The position numbers and the translations under genes were made by a program. This document shows positions 1 to 5,542 of a stretch of DNA of 7,219 nt, one piece after another (position 1 is the first letter of the stretch; every line of letters starts with the position of its first letter). The DNA lies in NCBI RefSeq assembly GCF_046156265.1, contig NZ_JAWDIR010000025.1, forward strand, positions 1-7,219, written 5' to 3'. The DNA comes from CAMDHY01 sp046156265 (GTDB lineage: Bacteria; Pseudomonadota; Alphaproteobacteria; Rhizobiales; Segnochrobactraceae). The notes beneath the pieces were generated by a model that saw only the letters and a program-made list of their open reading frames with translations, was not told the DNA's origin and made no database searches.

Positions 1-81
1 TCAAGCCGGGCCATGACGGGGGAGGGAGCGGACGAGGCCAGCGCCATGCTCAGCCCGCCGCGCGAACATCCCAGGGCAGCC

Positions 82-106
82 GGCCGCGCGCGCCTCTCGC
101 GCGGCC
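82..106 (-). terminator. GC stem-loop after the DUF2177 gene
   Basis: A perfect 9-bp inverted repeat (GGCCGCGCG / CGCGCGGCC) with a 7-base loop lies 13 bases beyond the stop codon of the leftward DUF2177 gene. On the leftward strand no run of T follows it, so it is not a classical intrinsic terminator. It could be a Rho-assisted or weak terminator, or a stabilising 3' hairpin. GC-rich DNA makes such palindromes by chance fairly often. The rest of positions 1-119 shows no supported gene. Confidence 0.35.
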
Positions 107-119
107 CCCGGCACACGCC

Positions 120-533
120 TCACCCCGTCGCCCGCACCACCGCCAGCGTGATCGCCGTGCCCGCCGCGGCCGAGACGGCCGACAGCGACGTGCCCCAGGC
201 GATGTCGACCAGCGCCACCGACCCCGGCCAGTTCTTCAGCGTCGCCCAGTTGGTCAGGTCGTAGGTCATATAGGCGAAGAAGCCGAACAGGGCGCCGCGG
301 ACGAGCGCCTGGGTCCAGCGCCCCTCGGCCACCGCCGGCATCACGGCGAAATAGAGCAGCCCGGCGATGAACAGCACGTAGAAGGCGATCGCCGGCCCCC
401 AGACGACGCCGTCGGCTATCAGCCCCTCCAGCCGCGGCCGGTAGAACTGCGCGCCCACCGTCGACAGCCAGACGGCGTCGACGACGGCGAACACCAGCGC
501 CGTTGCCACATATGCGATCACGACGCTCTGCAT
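120..533 (-). CDS. DUF2177 family integral membrane protein
   Basis: This encodes a 137-residue protein of the DUF2177 family, small bacterial inner-membrane proteins of unknown function. Four hydrophobic stretches are visible at about residues 3-24, 42-66, 78-97 and 105-133. Family-like signatures are the DAVWL motif in helix 1 (D19, W22), the YDLTNWATLKNW segment after helix 3 (residues 91-102) and a D-I-A-W-G motif (110-114) opening helix 4. The length fits a complete family member. I chose the ATG at 533 over an in-frame GTG at 545, because an AGGTGG ribosome-binding site lies 8 bases before the ATG and the protein then starts directly with the first helix. It lies 54 bases downstream of tadA on the same strand and may share its transcript. 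The family assignment is from remembered sequence patterns; the function is unknown. Confidence 0.9.
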   Translation of the reverse strand: MQSVVIAYVATALVFAVVDAVWLSTVGAQFYRPRLEGLIADGVVWGPAIAFYVLFIAGLLYFAVMPAVAEGRWTQALVRGALFGFFAYMTYDLTNWATLKNWPGSVALVDIAWGTSLSAVSAAAGTAITLAVVRATG

Positions 534-541
534 CGACCGGT

Positions 542-547
542 CCACCT
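542..547 (-). promoter_or_regulatory. Ribosome-binding site of the DUF2177 gene
   Basis: The leftward strand reads AGGTGG here, one mismatch from the AGGAGG consensus, with an 8-base spacer to the ATG at 531-533. The upstream GTG candidate at 543-545 overlaps this site and has no comparable signal of its own. This decides the start in favour of the ATG. Confidence 0.6.
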
Positions 548-587
548 GTTGTTGCAGGACCCTCTACGCCGCGGGAGGCAGGCCGGT

Positions 588-1088
588 TCAGCGCCGCTCG
601 CGGAAAAAGCCCCGGAGCAGGTCGGCCGCCTCGCGCTCGCCGATGCCGGAATAGACGTCGGGGGCGTGGTGGCAGGTGGGCGAGGCGTAGAGGCGCACGC
701 CGTGCTCGACCGCGCCGCCCTTCGGGTCGCCGGCGCCGAAATAGAGGCGGCGGAGGCGGGCGAACGAGATCGCCCCGGCGCACATCGGGCAGGGCTCCAG
801 CGTCACGTAGAGGTCGCAGCCGATCAGCCGCTCCGAGCCGAGCTTTTCGGTGGCGGCGCGGATCGCCAGCATCTCCGCATGGGCGGTCGGATCGCGGAGC
901 TCCAGCGTGCGGTTGCCGGCGGCCGCAAGCACGGCGCCGTCCGGTGCGAGGATGACCGCGCCGACGGGCACTTCGCCGCGCGCCGCCGCCGCCCGCGCTT
1001 CAGTGAGCGCGAGCGTCATCGGCGACGACGGGGCGGCCGCGCCGCGGGGCGGCGGCGGGCGGTCCGCGGTCTGGTCGGCATCCCGCAT
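588..1088 (-). CDS. tadA: tRNA-specific adenosine deaminase TadA
   Basis: TadA deaminates adenosine-34 to inosine in the wobble position of tRNA-Arg(ACG), letting one tRNA read CGU, CGC and CGA; it acts in the cytoplasm as a homodimer. The cytidine/deoxycytidylate deaminase fold is clear. The HAE motif gives a zinc ligand at H70 and the proton-shuttling glutamate E72. The PCPMC motif gives zinc ligands C100 and C103. The segment RGEVPVGAVI (about residues 38-47) is typical of bacterial TadA, and the C-terminus is complete. The start is uncertain. I chose the ATG at 1086-1088 because a CGGAG motif lies 7 bases upstream and the stretch has strong third-position GC. This gives 166 residues with a Pro-rich leader. 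An ATG at 1017-1019 would give 143 residues, starting close to where many homologues start, but has no visible ribosome-binding site. The gene is divergent from rluB. Confidence 0.93.
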   Translation of the reverse strand: MRDADQTADRPPPPRGAAAPSSPMTLALTEARAAAARGEVPVGAVILAPDGAVLAAAGNRTLELRDPTAHAEMLAIRAATEKLGSERLIGCDLYVTLEPCPMCAGAISFARLRRLYFGAGDPKGGAVEHGVRLYASPTCHHAPDVYSGIGEREAADLLRGFFRERR

Positions 1089-1155
1089 CACGAGGCTCCG
1101 TTCGGCCACGCTTTCCCGTATCGGAGCCGCGGCTGCTCTGCTATCACGCGCCATC
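1089..1155. promoter_or_regulatory. Divergent tadA / rluB control region
   Basis: These 67 bases must hold the start signals of both tadA (leftward) and rluB (rightward) if the chosen starts are right. The only rightward -10-like hexamer I see is TGCTAT at 1139-1144, about 12 bases before the rluB ATG. No matching -35 box is present at 16-18 bases spacing. No convincing leftward promoter is visible. No operator-like palindrome stands out. If TGCTAT is a real -10 element, the rluB message would have an almost absent leader, which fits the lack of a ribosome-binding site before that ATG. Confidence 0.3.
1096..1100 (-). promoter_or_regulatory. Candidate ribosome-binding site of tadA
   Basis: The leftward strand reads CGGAG, and its GGAG core (1096-1099) ends 7 bases before the ATG at 1086-1088. 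The alternative ATG at 1017-1019 is preceded only by GC-rich sequence without a purine-rich match. This favours the longer TadA, with moderate certainty. Confidence 0.45.
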
Positions 1156-3681
1156 ATGTCAACATCCGAAGAAACCGGCGACCGTCGCGAACGGATCGCC
1201 AAAGTCATCGCCCGGGCCGGGCTGTGCTCCCGCCGTGAGGCCGAGGAGTGGATCGTCGCCGGGCGCGTCGCCATCAACGGCACGCTGCTCGAGACACCCG
1301 CCCATACCGTCGGCGAGGGCGACCGCGTCACCGTCGACGGTGTGCCGCTGCCCGATCGCGAGCCGACCCGGCTGTGGCTCTACCACAAGCCGCGCGGGCT
1401 GGTGACCACCAACAGCGACCCCGAGGGCCGCCCGACGGTGTTCGAGCACCTGCCCGAGGACCTGCCGCGGGTGATGACCATCGGTCGCCTCGACATCAAC
1501 ACCGAGGGCCTGCTGCTGCTCACCAACGACGGCGGCCTCGCGCGCGTGCTCGAGCTGCCGGCGACCGGCTGGCTGCGCCGCTACCGCGTGCGCGCCCACG
1601 GCGACGTCACCCAGGCCGATCTCGACAAGCTGAAGGAGGGCGTCGCCGTCGACGGCGTGCTCTACGGCCCCGTCGAGGCGACGCTCGACCGCGTGCAGGG
1701 CGCCAACGCCTGGCTGATGATCGGCATTCGCGAGGGCAAGAACCGCGAGGTCAAGCAGGTGCTCGGCACCGTCGGCCTCGAGGTGTCGCGCCTCATTCGC
1801 ATCTCCTTCGGCCCCTTCCAGCTCGCCGATCTCGAGCCGGGCGAGGTCCGCGAGATCCGCGGCCGCATCCTGCGCGACCAGCTCGGCGACCGCCTCGCCG
1901 ACGAGGCCGGCTGCGTCTTCGCCACCGGCAACGACGCCGAGCCGCGTTCGTCGCGGCCGCTCAAGACCTCGGCGCGCTCCGCCGCCCTAGCCGCCGACAA
2001 GCCGCGCGCTTCGCGAGCCCGACCGGTCGCCGACGACGGTGCCGCGCAGCGTCCCGGCGCCCGCGAGCGCGCCGCCCGTGTCGCCCCCGCCGGCCGCCGT
2101 GCCGGTGACCGGCCGCTGTCGGGTGGCGGCGACGGCCCGCGCATGGCCTCGCGCGGCTCCCGCTCCCACGACGAGGGCCGCTCGCGCGGCACCCGCTCCC
2201 ACGAGGACGGCGGCGGCCGCGGCGCACCGCGCTCGCGCACGCCGCGCCCTTCCGAGGGTGCCGGCGACCGTCCCGCCAACCACCGCCCGCGCGTTCTCGC
2301 GCCGACCGACTGGACTGGCGAGTATGCCAGTGAGGGTCCGGCACCGGCGAAGGAAGAGCGTCCCGCCAAGCGCGGCGCGCCCCGTGGCGACGGCCCGCGC
2401 AGTGCAGGCTCGCGCGGTGATGGACCCCGTGGCCGCTCCGACGGACCGCGCGGGGCTGCCCCGCGCTCGGCCGGCTCGCGCGGCGATGCGCCGGGTGCGG
2501 ACGAGCGGCCGCCGCGGGTCGTCCGCCCGTCGCGCGGGACCTCCGTCTGGCGCGCCGACGACGCCGGCGGCCGCCCCATGCGCCAGCGCGAGACCGGCGG
2601 GCCCGACAGCCGTCCGCCGCGCGCCGCCGACGACCGTCCCGCGCGCCCGCCGCGCGATTCCGGTGATCGTCCTGTGCGCGCGCCGCGCGCCGATGGCGAC
2701 GGTCCGATGCGCCGCCGTCCCGACGCGGAGGTGACCGGCTGGTCGCCGCCGCAGGGGCCGGTCACCGCCACCGACAAGCCGAGCCGCCGCATGGCCGCCC
2801 GCGCCCGCGACGCCGCCACGCTGGGTGACGCCGCCCCGGCCCGGCCGTCGCGCGACCGCCCGTCGTCCGGCGAGCGGACGCCCTACGCCGGTCGCCCGCG
2901 CAGCGACGAGCGGCCCGCCCCGCGCGGCCGCGGCGACTTCGCCGACCGTCCGCCGCGCCGGTCCGCCGACGGCCCCGCCCGCCCGCCGCGCCGCACCACG
3001 GTCGAGGGCGCCGAGCGCCCCGTCCGCGCCCCGCGTGCCGGCGGCGACCGGCCCTACACGCCCCGTCCGCCGCGCGCCGAAGGCGAGCGCACCTACAAGC
3101 CCCGCGCGCCGCGCGCGGAGGGTGATCGTCCCGCCCGTGCACCCCGTGCCGAGGGGGAGCGGACCTACAAGCCGCGGGCTCCGCGCGCCGAGGGCGAGCG
3201 GACTTACACGCCACGGGCGCCGCGTGGTGACGGTGAACGGACCTACAAGCCCCGCCCGCCACGGGCCGACGGCGACCGTCCCGCCCGCGCACCGCGTGCC
3301 GAAGGCGAGCGGACGTACAAGCCGCGGGCCCCGCGTGCCGAGGGAGAGCGGACCTATACGCCGCGTCCTCCGCGTGGTGACGGTGAGCGCACGTACAAGC
3401 CGCGTCCGCCACGGGCCGACGGCGACCGTCCCGCCCGTCCGCCGCGCGCCGGCGGTCCCGCCGGTGCCAGTCGTCCGGCCGGCAGCGGTCGTCCCGGCGG
3501 CAAGCCGTCGTTCGGCGGCGACCGGCCGCGGCCGTCCGGTCCGCCGAAGGGTCGTCCGCCCGGCAGCACCCGCGGCGGTGGTCCGAAGGGCAGCGGTCCG
3601 AAGGGTGGTCCGCGCAGCGGCGGTCCGAAGGGCCGGCCGGCCGGTGGCCCGCCGCGCGGCCGTCCGCGCGACGGCCAGTAG
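1156..3681 (+). CDS. rluB: 23S rRNA pseudouridine synthase, RluB/RsuA family, with giant Arg/Pro/Gly-rich tail
   Basis: This 841-residue protein starts with an RsuA/RluB-type enzyme that isomerises uridine to pseudouridine in rRNA; RluB acts on 23S rRNA helix 89. Residues about 11-65 form an S4 RNA-binding domain (RIAKVIARAGLCSRREAEEWI). The catalytic module follows: LYHKPRG at 75-81, GRLDINTEGLLLLTNDG at 110-126 with catalytic D113, and GKNREVKQVL at 194-203. It ends near residue 250. RsuA/RluB enzymes are usually about 230-300 residues, so roughly 590 residues are extra. This tail is low-complexity, basic and probably disordered. It contains a tandem repeat at 630-766 and a GGPKG-rich end in which the 11-mer GGTCCGAAGGG occurs three times exactly (3580, 3595, 3622). 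Long tails on this enzyme are, from memory, seen in other Hyphomicrobiales. The ATG at 1156 begins just before the S4 domain but has no clear ribosome-binding site. The reading frame stays open far upstream, but that part overlaps tadA and is antisense. rsmD follows after 24 bases. Confidence 0.93.
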   Translation: MSTSEETGDRRERIAKVIARAGLCSRREAEEWIVAGRVAINGTLLETPAHTVGEGDRVTVDGVPLPDREPTRLWLYHKPRGLVTTNSDPEGRPTVFEHLPEDLPRVMTIGRLDINTEGLLLLTNDGGLARVLELPATGWLRRYRVRAHGDVTQADLDKLKEGVAVDGVLYGPVEATLDRVQGANAWLMIGIREGKNREVKQVLGTVGLEVSRLIRISFGPFQLADLEPGEVREIRGRILRDQLGDRLADEAGCVFATGNDAEPRSSRPLKTSARSAALAADKPRASRARPVADDGAAQRPGARERAARVAPAGRRAGDRPLSGGGDGPRMASRGSRSHDEGRSRGTRSHEDGGGRGAPRSRTPRPSEGAGDRPANHRPRVLAPTDWTGEYASEGPAPAKEERPAKRGAPRGDGPRSAGSRGDGPRGRSDGPRGAAPRSAGSRGDAPGADERPPRVVRPSRGTSVWRADDAGGRPMRQRETGGPDSRPPRAADDRPARPPRDSGDRPVRAPRADGDGPMRRRPDAEVTGWSPPQGPVTATDKPSRRMAARARDAATLGDAAPARPSRDRPSSGERTPYAGRPRSDERPAPRGRGDFADRPPRRSADGPARPPRRTTVEGAERPVRAPRAGGDRPYTPRPPRAEGERTYKPRAPRAEGDRPARAPRAEGERTYKPRAPRAEGERTYTPRAPRGDGERTYKPRPPRADGDRPARAPRAEGERTYKPRAPRAEGERTYTPRPPRGDGERTYKPRPPRADGDRPARPPRAGGPAGASRPAGSGRPGGKPSFGGDRPRPSGPPKGRPPGSTRGGGPKGSGPKGGPRSGGPKGRPAGGPPRGRPRDGQ
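3043..3453 (+). repeat. Coding tandem repeat in the rluB tail (13/11-residue units, 50-residue super-repeat)
   Basis: Eleven units line up end to end within RluB residues 630-766. Long units read GERTYKPRAPRAE with variants (13 residues); short units read GDRPARAPRAE (11 residues). The order 13-13-13-11 forms a 150-base super-repeat, present in full twice (3154-3303 and 3304-3453), preceded by a partial set at 3043-3153. Comparing the two full copies codon by codon, I count 19 of 50 codons that differ: 16 synonymous and 3 that change the residue (positions 22, 46 and 50). All indels are whole codons, so the frame is never broken. Confidence 0.9.
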
Positions 3682-3705
3682 CCTCCAGGCGATCGGGGCG
3701 CGGCG

Positions 3706-4269
3706 GTGCGCATCGTCGGCGGACGTTTTCGCGGCGCCTCGCTCGCCACCCCGGCCGACCGCGCGACGCGGCCGACCTCAGACCGGCTGCGCGAGAGCCT
3801 GTTCAACATCCTCGCGCACGCCTATGACGACCCGGCCACCGAGGCCCGCGTCATCGACCTGTTCGCCGGCACCGGCGCGCTCGGGCTGGAGGCGATGTCG
3901 CGCGGCGCCGCCTACTGCCTGTTCGTCGAGGACGCCGGGTCGGCGCGGGCGCTGATCCGCCGCAATGTCGAGACGCTGTCGCTCACCGGCACGACGCGGA
4001 TCTTCCGCCGCGACGCCACCAAGCTCGGCCCCTGCGCGCCCGTCGACCCTTTCGACCTCGCCTTCCTCGACCCGCCCTACGGCAAGGGCCTCGGCGACAA
4101 GGCGCTGTCCGCCCTCGTCGGCGGCGGCTGGCTGAAGGACGGCGCGCTCGCCGTGCTCGAGGAAGAGGCCGCGGCCGAGGTCGCGATCCCGCCCGCCTTC
4201 ACGGTCGAGGAACGCCGCACCCAGGGCGACACGGCGCTGCATTTCCTGAGATATTCGAAGACGGCCTGA
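3706..4269 (+). CDS. rsmD: 16S rRNA (guanine(966)-N2)-methyltransferase RsmD
   Basis: RsmD transfers a methyl group from S-adenosylmethionine to the N2 of G966 in 16S rRNA, acting on the assembled small subunit. The 187-residue product has the usual length. The N-terminus reads MRIVGGRFRG, followed by the conserved RPTSDRLRESLFN segment (22-34). The SAM-binding motif I is DLFAGTGALGLEAMSRGA (51-68). The catalytic DPPY motif, typical of N-methyltransferases, is at 122-125. The start is a GTG at 3706-3708, chosen because the protein then begins exactly where the family begins. No strong ribosome-binding site precedes it (only a GGGGCG about 9 bases away). The gap to rluB is 24 bases, so it is probably cotranscribed with it. 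The pairing is functionally coherent, with each enzyme modifying one ribosomal subunit. Confidence 0.95.
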   Translation: MRIVGGRFRGASLATPADRATRPTSDRLRESLFNILAHAYDDPATEARVIDLFAGTGALGLEAMSRGAAYCLFVEDAGSARALIRRNVETLSLTGTTRIFRRDATKLGPCAPVDPFDLAFLDPPYGKGLGDKALSALVGGGWLKDGALAVLEEEAAAEVAIPPAFTVEERRTQGDTALHFLRYSKTA

Positions 4270-4278
4270 CGCGCACGC

Positions 4279-4296
4279 CGGCCGGCCAGCCGGCCG
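4279..4296. terminator. Perfect GC stem-loop between convergent rsmD and C40 peptidase genes
   Basis: CGGCCGGC, a CA dinucleotide and GCCGGCCG form a perfect 8-bp inverted repeat (in practice a 7-bp stem with a CCAG loop). It starts 9 bases after the rsmD stop and directly abuts the stop codon of the leftward peptidase gene. Its location in the 27-base convergent gap is where a shared bidirectional terminator would be expected. No T-run follows on either strand, so classical intrinsic termination is not shown. Confidence 0.5.
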
Positions 4297-5538
4297 TCAG
4301 CGATGCACCGTCACGACCAGGTGCCGCCGGTCCGCGTCGAAGCTCAGCCACAGCGATGGATCGTCGTAGGTGAAGTCGGTACTGCGCCGGCCGCGCCGAA
4401 AGGCGGCCGCCGTCTCCGGGGTGAAGCGCAGCAGAGCCGTGAAGCGGACCGCCTTGTCGCCGAGCATGAAGGCGACGCCGGGCAGGTCGAGGGTGTCGTT
4501 GCCGAGCCCGCGCTGGTCCGGCAGGATGTCGTCGACGCTGAGGGCTCCCCGCGCCTTGCCCCCGGATCCGATCACCTCGTTGATCCGCCAGGCGAGCGAG
4601 GAGAAGAAGAAGCGGTCGGCCTCGTCCGTCGTCGGCACGCCGACGCCCGTCATCCGCCGCACCGTGCGGAGCGCCGAGCCCGCCGCTGCGATGCGTGTCA
4701 GCGCTTCCGTCACCGCCTCCGCCACGACCTCCATGTGGAAGCCGCTGGCGTGGAGAAGGCGGTCGGCGTCGAGCATCAGGCCGACGTGGCCGGGCCAGAA
4801 CAGGAGGTCGCCGCGCCAGAGGCGCGAGCGGCGGCCGTCCACGGGGGCGGCGTCGAGGGGCAGTTCGTCGCCGAGGGCGGCCTCCTGCTGGTCGCTGTCG
4901 CGCGGGGCGGCGACGCCGGCCATGCGCAGCGACAGCTGCACGAGGCCGGAGCAGTCGAGGCCGAGCGTGGTGGCGCCCCCCCACAAATAGGGTGTGCCGA
5001 CCAGCCGCTCGGCGACCGCAACGAAGTCGGCCGCGCGGGCGTCGATGGGCTCGAGGTGGCGGGCGATCACCGCGCCGCCGCCGTTGGCGAGCACGGCGTA
5101 GACCGTGCCGCGCCGCTCCTCCTCGCGCACCACGCTGACGCCGGCGCCCATCGACAGGTGGCCGAGGGCCGGCAGCTTCAGGTCGGGGCCGGGGTAGCGG
5201 AAGGTGCGGAGCGCCGCCACGCGGTGCGTCGGCGCCGGCTCGGGCGGCCCGAGCATGTCGGCCGGCAGGTAGCCGACATAGCCGTCGCGGGAAAGCTCGC
5301 CCCACGCCCAGCCCTCGATCGTCTCCTCGTAGATCGTCACGAGGTCGCCCGCGAGCGCCTCGCTGTCGAGGGGGGCGTCGAAGCGCGGCGCCCGGTGCAG
5401 CGGCGCGGAGGCCGCCACCACCCGCCGGAGCTCGCCGTCGACATAGCGGTCGGCTTCGACGACGCCCTCGAGGCGACGTGCCGCGAGGTCCGGGCGGGCC
5501 GGCGTGACGCGGCGGTCGAAAGCGGGGGCGTCGCTCAC
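4297..5538 (-). CDS. NlpC/P60 (C40) peptidase with two SH3-like domains and an unrecognised C-terminal domain
   Basis: C40 peptidases of this type cleave bonds in the peptide stems of peptidoglycan, or act on imported muropeptides. Of the 413 residues, about 43-96 (ending GYVGYLPADML) and about 106-165 look like two bacterial SH3-type domains. The NlpC/P60 domain covers about 167-296: GTPYLWGGATTLGLDCSGL carries the nucleophile C196, GHVGLML the histidine H251, and LLHASG the probable third residue H263. No signal peptide is visible, as is usual for the rhizobial members I recall. The start is a GTG at 5536-5538, 4 bases after the ileS stop, suggesting translational coupling. It is chosen because the sequence upstream overlaps ileS and does not resemble the family. 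The N-terminal segment LTPARPDLAA-like (here VTPARPDLAA) supports it. Residues 297-413 go beyond the usual end of the family and match nothing I know. Confidence 0.92.
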   Translation of the reverse strand: MSDAPAFDRRVTPARPDLAARRLEGVVEADRYVDGELRRVVAASAPLHRAPRFDAPLDSEALAGDLVTIYEETIEGWAWGELSRDGYVGYLPADMLGPPEPAPTHRVAALRTFRYPGPDLKLPALGHLSMGAGVSVVREEERRGTVYAVLANGGGAVIARHLEPIDARAADFVAVAERLVGTPYLWGGATTLGLDCSGLVQLSLRMAGVAAPRDSDQQEAALGDELPLDAAPVDGRRSRLWRGDLLFWPGHVGLMLDADRLLHASGFHMEVVAEAVTEALTRIAAAGSALRTVRRMTGVGVPTTDEADRFFFSSLAWRINEVIGSGGKARGALSVDDILPDQRGLGNDTLDLPGVAFMLGDKAVRFTALLRFTPETAAAFRRGRRSTDFTYDDPSLWLSFDADRRHLVVTVHR

Positions 5539-5542
5539 CGGC

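Noticed and set aside
1..69. Leftward 22-residue reading frame starting MFARRAEHG
   Set aside because: No ribosome-binding site or recognisable similarity, and it lies behind the hairpin following the DUF2177 gene.
850..1155. Upstream extension of the rluB frame by 102 residues
   Set aside because: It is antisense to tadA and shows no S4 or other domain; the S4 domain begins just after the ATG at 1156.
1662..2819. Long leftward open frame (385 residues) antisense to rluB
   Set aside because: It is Ser/Arg/Pro-rich without any recognisable domain, and lies opposite a clear enzyme and its repeats. High GC makes stop codons rare in all frames here.
3043..3453. CRISPR-like or non-coding tandem array
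   Set aside because: Units have no spacers, diverge at codon third positions and keep the rluB frame, so this is a coding repeat.
2825..3955. Rightward open frame (376 residues) across the rluB tail and the start of rsmD
   Set aside because: It is an out-of-frame reading of Arg/Pro repeats that also overlaps the conserved start of rsmD in another frame.
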